From contig MU859290.1 in assembly GCA_033297205.1 (NCBI GenBank), positions 1-50,753 of the forward strand: a stretch of DNA of 50,753 nucleotides, given 5' to 3'. Below the pieces are notes generated by a model. It was given only the letters and a program-made list of their open reading frames with translations. It had not been told where the DNA came from and did not search any database. Made by a program: the position numbers and the translations under genes. Origin of the DNA: Pseudoneurospora amorphoporcata. Its lineage: Eukaryota; Ascomycota; Sordariomycetes; Sordariales; Sordariaceae. How positions within the stretch are numbered: the first letter of the stretch is position 1; every line of letters begins with the position of its first letter. This document shows positions 8,743-20,315 of this stretch, piece by piece.

Positions 8743-11530
8743 CGCGGGTCATCTCTCAAGAGCATGCAAAAAACGGGGAACTCCATAACCAATCTTGAAC
8801 ATCACAGCGGGTTGTCCGGTAGATATCTAAAAGCCACAACCGCTTCTCGACGGAGCTACGATTGCTAGGCAGCTTTGCGCCACCGCGAAGGAGTGGTAGA
8901 GCAGTGCGCCTTATAGGAAACCCAAGAGCGGCGTATAACCATGTATGACGAGCTCCGCGTCTGACCGAAAACGGCAATTAAGAGGCGCGAACGGAGGATG
9001 ACGGATTATGACTCGGGATAAGGTCACAAAAAAAAACTTGATAGGTACGATGGCCTCTATCTCTTCAGATCTATATCATGGAGATCTAGCTCGTCGTGCC
9101 TGAAGCCAGCGCGTGACGTCTCCCGTGGTGGACTTGCAAAGGACGGTGAATAGGACGGCTACGATGGACGGAGCGGTCCTCGTTATTCCTACTGGATAAT
9201 ATCACCACGGAGGTTATCCCACTCCGAGTTTACCTAGGCATATCAACTCCGAGTTTGTGGTGCACACTGCGGCCCAACTGAAGAGGCACAAGTGACGAGT
9301 ATGGACGGGCTGTCTCATTTTGATAGGGCTCGGGCACTTGACCTCGGCAAGTGAGTCCATCGCCGCTGGGGGCATCTTGATATGAGTATGCCTGGATACT
9401 CAAGCAAGCAGGCCTTGATTGGTAACATGAATGGGAAAAGCAATCGCTGACGAGAAAAGGCACAGTTGAACACAAGGGCCAAAGGAGGGGTGGCGTTCCA
9501 TCTTGGCCGGTCAACCCCCATGGCTTCCGCGAAATGCAAAGGGGATATGACCGTTGGGTATCGAACCCATGTGGTCCATGGCTGGATGTGTACCTTGCAA
9601 AGGGTGGTGGTATAGGGCAGTCACGATAAGGCCTTTGGCGTATATGCTCGTGAGGCTCGATGGCGGGTGGTGTAGGTCTAAGGACCAAATTGGCGCACAT
9701 GGGATGAAGGGTCGGGTACTGGTGCAACAGGCGCAACCACAGCAGAGGTCGAAAGACGAGGTGTATATTGACAAATGCCAAACTTGGTCCATGATGAAAG
9801 AGCCACCTGGCCTGAGTTTGCATTGACATTTCCAACGATGGGAACCCCGGAACAACGGCTGGGCAGCGCGGGATGTGCCTGGCGATCTTCAGCAGCGTGG
9901 TACAGACAGTCCCTGGGTCCCACAGGACAACATGCACGGCTTGTGCCAGGCTTCCTTCTTATCCGTTTGGGGGAATTGTCGGCGGCTGACATGACATATT
10001 CGGTGGAACGGTTCCGTTGTGATGCAATCGAAGGAGGGATGAGGAGGTGTTGTGCCGTTCGGGTGCTTCTTGGTTGTCATCGGTGATGGCAATCCATGCC
10101 GTCGATGTGCTTCGTCCGGGCATACAATTGGGAAGTCGATTAGAAGGGTCGGCACCGGTCTTGATCAACACAGATTGGTCTTGAATACGTTAGATCACAT
10201 GAAAAACACATTGACGTGATGAGGTTGGCGCGGATGTTCAGGTCCGGGCGGAACAGCTGCTCCGTGCACCAGCCATATCTGACCTGAACCGCCAGAGCCC
10301 TAAAATGATTGACGGCCGAAAGAAGGTTTGGCCCGACTGTGGGGGGTTATGACTTCATCGACTGATTCAATAGGGCATTTCGATTGGCCAATCTCGATCC
10401 ATCCCGACGGCACAACGTCAGGGAGATCTGCAACGCGTCAACACTTTCCCGTTGTCAAGGGCAGAAGGCATGCGTGGCATGAGGCAGCGTTGGGGGAGTA
10501 CATAAGAAGGTAAGGTATGCAAATTTGGAGATCGCCCGAGGCTCTTTCCGCATTCCTGTCAAATTGTTGAATACAAAAAAGCCACATGGAGGGAGAATGG
10601 CCGGCAATATTGTCTCGTTCCCCTCTTCCTTCCACTTTACACACACGGCTTCGTCATCGATCCGTGCAGGTCGAGACTGCCTTTTCCCGTCAACACAGTT
10701 CTGATTTGCACGGCCCAAGTGTGATCGCCTCTCTGTTGCTCGATCGCGAACCCGTCTTATATCCGAACACATCGCACAACACGCACGGCGAACTCTCTTT
10801 TCTGAAGCTCTGATGTGGCCAAGTGGAATAACCTTCTTTGCTTCTTTTGCTTCGGGTTCCCTTGCTGCTCTCAGGGTCTCAAGGGTCCATCCGTGCTTAT
10901 TCAACCACTCACAACAAAGAATCGAGACATTAAACAAACCGATCACAGCTTTACACTATTCTCTTTTGCCCCCCTTTGCCTCTTTGACAATACCAAACAG
11001 CAGTAACGGCCTACCTTCAGGCGCCCGAGACACCAAGACTGAGTCTCCGCACATGACCGCACCGATGATTATTCCCGTCATCCTTCCGTGACTTCGACCT
11101 GTTTGGTGGTGAAATGCTGCTACGGCTCGGGATTTATTATAAGAGACGGGATACGGCTCAACAACATTCCATGACGCCTTGGCCTTCCGTCACCTCCTCG
11201 TCCCTTCCATGACCTTATCAGACGGTTATATCTCGTTGAGCACCTCCCAGCAAGCTTACCATCTCCAGGTTCCATTCGCACCTCTTGTCCACCAATTTTC
11301 TGACACAAACCACTCTTGATCAAAGCAGTCATTGACAACTGCTTCCCCCGAGGCAGTACATGAACATTTCCCGCGACATCCAACGCAAATCAACGATTGT
11401 CAAAGCGACATCATACCTACAAAGCTTTCTTGCAGGCGGCCTTATACATATCACGCCGTCACTGCATCCTGCTGTGCCTACCAACAGTACCTGCACAACC
11501 CGACGCACGTCGACCACGCCCATCCTCGCC
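8743..11530. other. 2.8-kb spacer between divergent genes
   Basis: Separates the receptor gene (minus) from the UV endonuclease gene (plus). The longest open frame (9230-9937 minus, 235 codons) is Pro/Cys/His-rich without domain or splice support and is not called. Others at 9889-10155 and 10455-10946 (minus) are equally featureless. The segment 11100-11530 is the likely promoter and leader of the endonuclease. A run GGGTTCGATACCC (minus strand near 9561) resembles a tRNA B-box but has no cloverleaf around it. Confidence 0.5.
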
Positions 11531-13618
11531 ATGGCTCCCCGTAAAGCCAAAGCGGCGGCATTGGACACACCACAGAGTGAAAGTTCCACCACCTTCAGCT
11601 CAGCCCTGGACTCCTCGGCACCGTCACCTGCACGCACTCTTCGGCGATCAGGTCGTAATCTTCTGCAGTTCGCCAGCGAATCCGACCGTGATATTGCAAA
11701 ACGACGCGAGGTATTTGGGCGCATGTTGGGTAAAGACGACATCGGCGTAGGACTGCGGGACGATAAAGACCAAGAGGAGGGAGTCAAGCTCGCCATAGAA
11801 GGTCTAGCTAGGATGGAAAGACGACTACAACGAGCGACAAAGAGGCAGAAGAGGCAGCTCGAAGCGGATGGCATCCCCGTGCCCTCGGTGGTCAGCCGCC
11901 CACGTGCGCCCTACAATCCCACAGTCATCAACGATGCGCAGCTCGAGGTTCACAAGCCGATGCTCAAGGATCATTTGAACGATGATGAGGGCGAGACTGA
12001 AGTCGGTGCTGGTGGTCCTCATGAGATGGAGTCGGCCGCGACCAAAATTCTCGAACCAGATGATTCGCTGGACGCGCCCGAACGAGGCGCTGCCCGGGCA
12101 CCGCCTGTCAACAGCAGCTACCTGCCATTACCATGGAAGGGTCGACTAGGATATGTTAGTACATCTAGTACATCGTCGTGGCTCAAGGGATAATATCTGA
12201 CAGAATACAGGCATGTCTCAACACCTACTTGCGTAGCGCAAAGCCCCCAGTCTTCAGCTCCAGGACCTGCCGTATGGCGTCCATCATCGACCATAGGTAT
12301 CCGCTTCAGTACGAGGACGAGCCCGAGCATCACATGAAGAACAAGCCCGACAAGTCCAAGAAACCACGGAGAGAACTGGGACACAAGTTTGTCCAGGAGC
12401 TCGGCTTGGCCAACGCCCGCGACATCGTCAAGATGCTGCGCTGGAACGACAAGTACGGCATCAAGCTGTTTCGACTCAGCTCCGAGATGTTCCCCTTTGC
12501 CAGCCATCCAGAGCACGGATACAAACTGGCGCCTTTCGCATCCGAGGTCCTGGCTGAAGCAGGAAGGGTAGCAGCTGAGCTTGGTCACCGCTTGACCACT
12601 CACCCAGGACAGGTATGTCTCCCCGTTGCCCCCCATCTGGTGGCTTTCCTAACCGATCCTCTAGTTCACCCAACTCGGCTCTCCCCGCAAAGAAGTCGTC
12701 GATTCCGCCATCCGCGACCTCGAATACCACGACGAACTTCTCTCCCTCCTCAAGCTCCCCGTGCAACAGAACCGTGACGCGGTAATGATCATCCACATGG
12801 GCGGCATATATGGTGACAAAGCCGCCACTCTTGAGCGCTTCAAGAAGAACTACGCGCGCCTCTCCCAGTCGTGCAAGAACCGGCTCGTCCTCGAAAACGA
12901 CGACGTAGGCTGGACCGTCCACGACCTGCTCCCGGTCTGCGAAGAACTCAACATTCCCCTTGTGCTCGACTATCACCACCACAACATCTGCTTCGACCCG
13001 GCCCACTGCCGCGAAGGCACCCTCGACATCTCGGATCCCCAACTCCAAGAGCGCATCGCCAACACGTGGAAGCGCAAGGGCATCAAGCAAAAGATGCACT
13101 ACTCGGAACCCTGCGACGGCGCCGTCACCCCTCGCGACCGCCGCAAACATCGCCCCCGCGTAGCCACCCTCCCGCCTTGCCCACCAGACATGGACCTGAT
13201 GATCGAAGCCAAAGACAAGGAACAGGCCGTCTTCGAGCTCATGCGCACCTTCAAGCTGCCCGGCTTCGAGAAAATCAACGACATGGTCCCCTACATCCGC
13301 GAAGACGAGAACCGCGCTTCTCGGCCTCCGAAAGAGCCAAAGAAGAAGAAGAAGGCGAGCAACCAGAAGAGAAAGAGAGCACCGGATGAAGACCCGATTG
13401 AACTTGATGAGGTGGGCGCGGGGGCGGATGATGTGTATGATGCGCCCGAGGCACCGAAGGAGGTTAGCGAGGAGGATAGGGCGATGGGCGGACCGTTGAA
13501 TCGGGTTTATTGGCCGCTTGGGTGCGAGGAGTGGTTGAAGCCGAGGAAGAGGGAGGTTAAGAAGGGGAGGGTGTCGGAGGAGGGGGGGGATGCTATTAAT
13601 GAGTGGGATGATGATTGA
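11531..13618 (+). CDS. mus-18: UV damage endonuclease (UVDE)
   Basis: Joining 11531-12154, 12211-12612 and 12665-13618 gives 659 residues; introns are 56 and 52 bp. The enzyme nicks DNA immediately 5' of cyclobutane dimers and 6-4 photoproducts, starting alternative excision repair in the nucleus. The core TIM-barrel starts at ~residue 200 (LPWKGRLGYACLNTYLR) and holds the metal-binding motifs THPGQ (~338-342), VLDYHHHNICF (His446-448) and HYSEP (His487, Glu490). The N-terminal ~200 residues are charged and poorly conserved in the family. The C-terminus has Lys runs (KKKKKAS, KRKRAPD) that could be nuclear signals, and ends acidic. The start at 11531 (MAPRKAKAAALDT) fits the Neurospora-type N-terminus; the frame is open upstream to 11360 but looks like leader. 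Confidence 0.97.
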
Positions 13619-15482
13619 TGACTGATTGCATGTGTGGGTAGTAGGTATCCAGATGTTAAAGTTCATGTTACGATTGCGAGCTTGTGGCTTTGTTTGTGAA
13701 TGTTGATAATGTTAGAGGGGCTGGTTATGCAGGAAGGGTACAGGCCAGCGCTTGAGAGCCTAGACTACGTTTTGAGGTTCAACCTTGAGGATGACACCTC
13801 TGTGAATGGGATGTCTAAGGTAGGCTGAACATGGATTTATGGATTGCAAGTTGCAGTGGCATGGATGTATGCATGTCAGGGACATGATAGACCAGCGTGT
13901 TCTTTGTAGGTACTTTGGCAGAAAAGTCCAGTTTGTCCTGAGACACAAATCATATGGAAGTCTAGGGCGCTGGCTCTTTGCAACAGGCGCGACGATTTCA
14001 CACAAACTTTCGATTTCTATTTCTAAGCCTAAATCGCCAGTGCAAGTATGTATCAGGGTCCTTCCGTCCGATCTCTCAGTAGTTTCTTTGACAATGTACA
14101 GCATAGGCGTTAGGTTGGGTAAAGAATCAAGGCGTATAATCGAGCAGACAGACTACGGTACTGGCTTAGAGGCAGGTACTATGTCCATATCGTGAGATGG
14201 TGCATTCGCTCGATTATACCCTAGGTATCTGGCATTGGCACGGCTAGATCTTACGATTTGAGATGGGACAACCAGCAAGCTGTCGGAGGGAGTGGGGGGA
14301 TTTCAAGTTGCGAAGCTCTCTTCGCTTGGGTTGGGCAAGTTGGTGTCATTGCAGCAAGTCGGAGTTCACATGAGTGCCTGTGCAGGATCGCGATCAAGTC
14401 GATTTGTGTTCAGGGCTTTGTATGCAAGCATTTTACGATATCTTATGCAAGTTATGTGCATTCATTATGTCAGGAGAGTTGGTGGACGCTAGGAATAAAC
14501 TGCAATGTCAAGTCTTGGTAGTTAGCGAAGCGAGGGAAGCCGAAAAGTTGTGTGCATGTGACTGGAGTGTGAGGGGGCATCGTGAGTGCTTGGGGAGTCC
14601 GAGGGGGCCTCCGAAGTATGCCTGCGTTTTACTGATCCAGTCTTGATAGCTCACGACGAGGACGCGGCAAAAAACATGAAATGCGAGAGAATGGAATTCA
14701 AGAGCGCTCCTCGAAGAGGGGAATAGAAACAATATCGAGGATCTTATGTTGCTCATGGTATCGTACCCGTGTCTCTGACCCGTCGCTGGATGCACTCGTC
14801 GGCTTAAACTCGGTCTCGACCGCCGCCGCCGCCGACGTCGAAACGGAGTTCGCTGCAACGGCCCAACGGAAGTTGCCGATCCCGTATACACTACATACCG
14901 CGTAGGTATTGCGGGGGCCAGGCGGGGTGAAAACTGTGGAGCCCGATGCGAAGCCCGGGCCGGCCAAATCTAGCGGACCTTGCTGGACTTGTAGACGAAG
15001 AAGAGCGGAAGTGAGTGGAGGGTAGAGGGTACAGCAACTACATGACTGTAAAATGTAGAGGTACCTAAGTGATTGTCATGAAACCTTCGCATGAAAGTTA
15101 CTACGACTGGAACGAAGCTAGAGGTGCTCGTCAAAGATCGGACCAAAAAAACGAGCGAACGAATGGGCAGGAAGGGAGCATGCTCCGAAAAGGAAGCGAT
15201 TCAAGCAAGCGAGGCCCCGAGGGTCACGGGAAGGGAGAAAAAAAAAAAGCTCGACTCGGAGGCTGCACTAGGCTACTCGCTTGCGATAGCTTCCAGGTGG
15301 CGATAGCTGGGTTGAGGGATTGAGCGCATCCGCGGAGGAAGAAAATGTCGGAGGTCAAATGACGAGGGGAAAAAAGGCGGAAAAAAACTGCTTCCGGCTA
15401 ACATCATGAACGAAACATTTTTGTTTGACGACGGCAGTCAAGCAAGCCCAACGGGCAGGTGGGAAGAAAAACACAGTCGGAT

Positions 15483-15509
15483 TAGCTAACATAGATTGAA
15501 TGTTAGCTA
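15483..15509. repeat. Perfect 10-bp inverted repeat
   Basis: TAGCTAACAT at 15483-15492 pairs with ATGTTAGCTA at 15500-15509 across a 7-base loop; a further TGTTAG follows at once. A short cruciform or hairpin; no role assigned. Confidence 0.7.
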
Positions 15510-17100
15510 TGTTAGTATGGCCAAGGATATCGACCTTTCGACTCTGGATGGGTGATACAATGTTTCCAAGATTGTGGGTGTGGTATCAAGTTGCTGTACT
15601 GTCGTATAAGTGACAAACCTACTTACCTTCGGCCAAGACAACAAAGCTGCCAGCCAGCCAAACAGAAGTTCCAGAAGAAATAAGAAATGGGATGGGAAAG
15701 GGCTTCTTATCGAGTTTTTGGAGATCTCGACGACCAAAGCTTAAGCCAAGCCGCCAAGCATTCCCAGTGCCCACATCTCCTCCTTTAGAGGAGCCCTTCC
15801 AAGGTTCCAAGGCTTCTAGACTTGCCCGAACACAATGAGGCGCAAGCAAGCTACCGTAAAGTTGTGATATGCAACCTTCTGTTCAGGTTGTCAAGTAATG
15901 GTAATGGTTTAGGTAAGAATTGTAAAGCAAAGAAGCTGAAGCCAAGGTTTGTGATTTAGACATGAATTTCATCCGACATTAGTCTACATACTTAGCTGGA
16001 GGTGGATGTTCACATACACCAAACATGTTTGACGTTCCAGACCTGTCTTACACCGTTCGGATACGGCGGTTGGACAACATAGAGGCATATATCTTACCTA
16101 AGAGTCACAGACATCATGAAAATCTTCAATCTGCCTCATGACTTTTGCAATCACAGCCAAGAGCTGAGATGACAGGTCTCGACCCTGACATGGAGATCGA
16201 TTTGAAATCCCTGCCCGCCCGCACCCCGAAGCCAGTGCTGCCGGCTGGGCCCCGCGCACCAAGCCGGAAGACTTTGGACCCCTTGTCTGAAGATCCAATC
16301 CATTGCGGACCATTGAAGATGCTTGAGGGAAATGAGAAATGACCGATGTCCGCGGTAGATGGTCGCCAAGCATCATCTAATATGTTTGTAAACAATGCCT
16401 GGTATCAATGTGGACAATGAATGGTACCTAAACAACAACGAAGTGGGAGATTGACGGAGGACCGGCGTTGGACTAGTCCTAACAGGTAGATAGGCCAAGG
16501 CCAAGGCCGGACGTCTTCGGGTTACGCCTGTTCTGTCCGGATATGCTGCTGCCTGGCTGCTCCGCTGGCGCCGTCCTTCGGCTTCGTGATCACCGGCCGA
16601 CTATACCCGAGGGGGCATCTCGTGTGCGACTCTGCAAAGACATTGAAGAGGAAGCCTCCTTTAGCACGCTTGACGGGCTCAGACGCGAGGACGGCGGTGG
16701 GCGGCAGAGAACGGACAGGTAGGGCTAGTTCTTCAGATGACCTGGAGCGATCTTCAGGGGAATCTAACCGATCATTTGGATCTTGTTTGAGGCCTCCAAA
16801 CTCCCGCGTGGTTCCCTTGCTGAAAACAGTACAGCACGTGTGTAGCCGCATTCATTATGCAATCAATCGTTTTATTCCCGTTGATTCTCGATTCGAAACA
16901 GCGGGTTGATGGTGATCTTTGGTGATCTTTCGAGTGATGTGCAAAGCCGAAATATGTCATGAAAGATGAAACGCGATCTCGAGATGGAGTGGGGGGACAG
17001 TGTTCTGGACTTTTGGGCCTTTGAGTGGTGGGTCCGCATGGTTCTTTTAACGGCCGGGTTGTTATTAGAGGTACTGTTTCTGAGCGTCAGCGTTAGCGTC

Positions 17101-17119
17101 TTTTTTTTTTTTTTTTTTT
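17101..17119. repeat. Poly-T run (19 T)
   Basis: An uninterrupted homopolymer in intergenic DNA with no adjacent element recognised. It may be a retroposition tail on the minus strand or simply a slippage tract. Confidence 0.8.
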
Positions 17120-18126
17120 GGCTCGGTCACCGGATACAGCAGAGGATCTCATCGAAGTTGCCAGCAAACCTGACCTCCACCGAGAAAGAGCATGTTTTCT
17201 GTGCAAAGAATCATGCACTATGAACTCCCATCGAGATATTGGACGGAATCGTCCATACAACCACCTGAAACGATAGATGATCGCTGATCGCCCTCGCAGA
17301 TTTGTTTATTTCCCGAACGCCCAATTCAGTTGACCTAACTTCCGAATTCGCGGGTCGTGTCCGAGCAAGTTCTTATCGGAAGGGACGGTTCCTCCCGCGC
17401 TGGTCTATGTCGTTCTGGCCGCCTGGGGGCACGCCTAACTAGTAAACGTCGGACGGTAATTCGTACCGTAATACCGTATTGGCAATGGTGGTCGGGGTAT
17501 TCTGGGCCACTGGCCGGGGGGTCCGGTGACTGGGTCACGGGGGTGAACTAGAGGTGAAAGAAGAGAGATCCACCGGTGGTCCTTCAAACATGTGTGTAAT
17601 TTGACGACGTCTTGTATTATGTATTAGTTTTACCCTTTCGATTGGGATACGCCCGCGGTCGCAAAGGGGAGTGATAGACTGTTGCTTGGTTACTTGGGAT
17701 GAAGCCTTCAAGTGTTGGGCATCAAAAACTACCGGGATCATATACTACCGCCCATCGGTCATGGGATTTTGCGAATTGAGATTGTGAAATCTACCATTCA
17801 ACAGTGGCAGCAATATTTCAGCGAGAATTTCAGCTCCTTTAAATTTATCAAAAACGGTGAATCGTGCAGGTCGGTGCAGCAGCATGAGCCATGCAGTGCA
17901 AGTTGGCCTGGGTGGTGGATGGTGGTGGCTGATGGGGCAAATCAAGGAACTGATCAAACCGGGGAAGATCAAAAAAGCTTGTGAGCGGTTGATCGTTCTT
18001 TGGCTGAATTGGGGTCTGGACTTTTGGGGGTCGAATGGTGGGGTACGCAATAAGAGCTCTTGACTGCTGTGTTTGCAACGGCAGCTGGTAGAATACGTAG
18101 TGGAGAGGTGCGTGCGCCGGTACGTA

Positions 18127-20313
18127 CTGTTAAACCTGCACATAACGATTTTAGGGATAATGATATTCTGACATTAACGTTACAAAGTTGGCTTCCTGAT
18201 AGTTAATATATGGTGTTTACGATAATTCTGAGATATTAGATTAACGATACGAGTTCTGATTACTAATATATATAAATCGTTATCTTTAACTAGTTGTAAC
18301 AGCTGTCTGACATACCCTACCAGCCTCTGAAAGCTCCTCAATAGCTAGCCTATTTCACTTTCTATTCTAGTAATTTCAGCTATTACATAACGTTTTCAGC
18401 ACTTTCTACTCTACTAACTCATCTCTCCATTAAACTTTTACGATTTTAATACTGCTCCATTCAGGATTTTACCCTCATCAACACTATTCTTTCAACAAGA
18501 CGTCGCTATTTATTATATCTTATTTAACACTATACTCCTCAACGATAAGTAGCGTCGCTATACAATCACGGAGCTTTAGTAGCAAAAAAATCAGAGCTTA
18601 TACCTATACAAACCCCATATAACAGCAATTTGATGTAGCTGCCTAGGCAACTCGTAAGCTTAGTTATAAGATTTCTCAATCAACTATTTCTAATACTCTC
18701 AAACTTAGATTTTCCTACCTCGACACTAAGTCCTTTCCGCGTGGGGTTTACAGCATCACCAAAATCTACTCCGCCGAGTACCCTGTCCTTGAGACGGCTC
18801 TCTTCGAATGGGTACTTCGTATAGAGGCCAACAAGTTGCCTCTTAGTGGTGACATGATTAAAGACGCAGCTAAATCTCTATGGCAATGGATGCTTGACTT
18901 CAAAGATCAACCCCTATCTAACTTTTCAAACGGCTGGCTCATAAAGTTCAAGTAGCGCCATCATATTAAGCAGTATAAGCAGTCCAGCAAGTCAGGTTCA
19001 GCTGATATAGTGGGCTCCCAAGAACAAGTTTCCTACGTTAAAAGCCTTATCGCACAGTTCGGTCCTAACAACACTTTCAATACTAACGAAACTACTTTAT
19101 TTTAGTTGTTACTTCCAAACTGTACATTAGCGACAAAAGCACAGTTCGGTACCAAGAAGAAGAAGGACCGTATTACAGTCCTTCCTTGTACGAATGCGAT
19201 AGGAACAATTAAGCTAAACCTTTAGATTTTGGGCTACTTTAAGAAGCCTCAAGCTTTTAGTACTAATAATATCTACATTCGAAATCTACCTATTATTTAG
19301 CGTGCCAACGTCAGCGCTTGGATAACTACAATTATCTTCATCGAATATTTACACTAGTTCGACTATCAAATAGAAGGCAAGAAAGTATTATTGCTAGTTG
19401 ATGGGCACTCCTCTCATGTCGCCACAGTTAAGTAGCTGAGAGATCAGCATGGTGACATCTTGGACTACGGAACACGACTATAGCCTTCCTGCCAGCCAAC
19501 ACGACGTCAATCTATCAACTAATGAACTAGAGAATTATCAACAATTTGAAGATTTATTACCATAAGGTATAGCTTCAACACATAGTCAATTTAACACTGG
19601 ATAACAAAGATACTATCAAAGGGACTACCATACTGAACGTGGTACATTAGATTCTAGAAGCTTAGCGGAAGGTCCTTATGGAGGTAATCGACAGCTGTTG
19701 GAAAAAGTCAACGTTGCTTGGACCAGTTCATACTTGCGCTCGGAAACCTTCTAATTGGGAAGAACGTGAAGTTATTTATATGAGGAGTTAGCAGAGGAGC
19801 TTGCTTGGGCAGGGAGGATCAGGAAAATTATGGATATCAAAAACTTCATTAATCCACTAGATGAACAAGTTGTTAATACCTCTGAGGACTTGCTACAGCA
19901 GTTGGCTGAAACTTTTACAGAGGTCTCTCAATAAGATGACGAGAGTACTATTGAACAGCAGGAAGCATAGCCAATTTCTAAGCAACAAGCGCCTGACGCG
20001 ATCAACCTAGTCATCTAGTACGAGGAGCAGCAAGCAAGTGTAGATCTGAAGGATTTAGCAATACTGCGACACAGACAAAAGTTATTATTTTAGGAGAGAT
20101 TTACAGAGCGCACATCAAAGAAGCAGGCCACCTTGGATACGTACTTTCAGTTAAATATACTAAAAAAGGAATAAAATCTGGTTACCTTAAGAAATTTCGT
20201 AATTTTGACGGTCTTAGCCACCCTTGAACGACCTATACTGGGCACAACGATATACTGGGATTAACGTTACGACCCCTCCGTCCCTGGGGAATCGGTATGT
20301 GCAGGTTTAACAG
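18127..20313 (+). mobile_element. Degenerate pogo/Fot1-type DNA transposon
   Basis: Perfect 18-bp terminal inverted repeats: CTGTTAAACCTGCACATA at 18127-18144 and its reverse complement at 20296-20313. Similarity extends imperfectly for about 14 more bases (CGATT.. near each end). Both ends are flanked by the TA target duplication of Tc1/mariner elements (18125-18126 and 20314-20315). Length is 2187 bp. It carries one transposase relic in the plus orientation. A 25-bp subterminal block (aaYgatat..attaacgttac) occurs in the same orientation near both ends (18159-18183 and 20246-20270). The interior is AT-rich, with in-frame TAG codons as expected from RIP. Confidence 0.93.
18600..20171 (+). 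pseudogene. RIP-inactivated pogo-like transposase
   Basis: Stretches of one protein are legible between stops. First an HTH of psq type (KISQSTISNTLK), then a CENP-B-type HTH region (EWVLRIEANKLPLSGDMIKD). Next comes the first catalytic block reading FNTNETTLF, where the family has NxDET: the first catalytic Asp appears as Asn, a G-to-A change. The second block LLLVDGHSSH is intact. The third catalytic region is lost in a frameshifted segment near 19480. The C-terminus reads TLDTYFQ, common in this family. In-frame TAG codons at, for example, 18953, about 19103 and about 19433 stand where Gln or Trp would be expected. Not functional. Confidence 0.88.
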
Positions 20314-20315
20314 TA

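Larger units (their letters stand above)
13619..18126. other. 4.5-kb spacer, no supported gene
   Basis: GC content is ordinary, and short open frames occur on both strands without domains. It contains a perfect 10-bp hairpin at 15483-15509, a 19-T run at 17101-17119, and a palindromic block near 17456-17485 (ACGGTAATTCGTACCGT). The frame 16145-16342 (plus) is protein-like but unsupported. The left part should include the 3' untranslated region of the UV endonuclease. Confidence 0.5.

Noticed and set aside
9548..9630. Possible tRNA on the minus strand (GGGTTCGATACCC B-box-like)
   Set aside because: No A-box, acceptor stem or anticodon arm can be formed at the required distances.
9230..9937. 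235-codon open frame on the minus strand
   Set aside because: Composition is Pro/His/Cys-rich and irregular, there is no domain, signal peptide or splice context, and equally open frames overlap it in other frames.
10455..10946. 163-codon open frame on the minus strand
   Set aside because: No recognisable motif; likely promoter-distal non-coding DNA upstream of the UV endonuclease gene.
12870..13390. 172-codon Arg/Pro-rich frame inside the UV endonuclease gene
   Set aside because: It is a shadow of the real coding strand in another frame of GC-rich exon 3.
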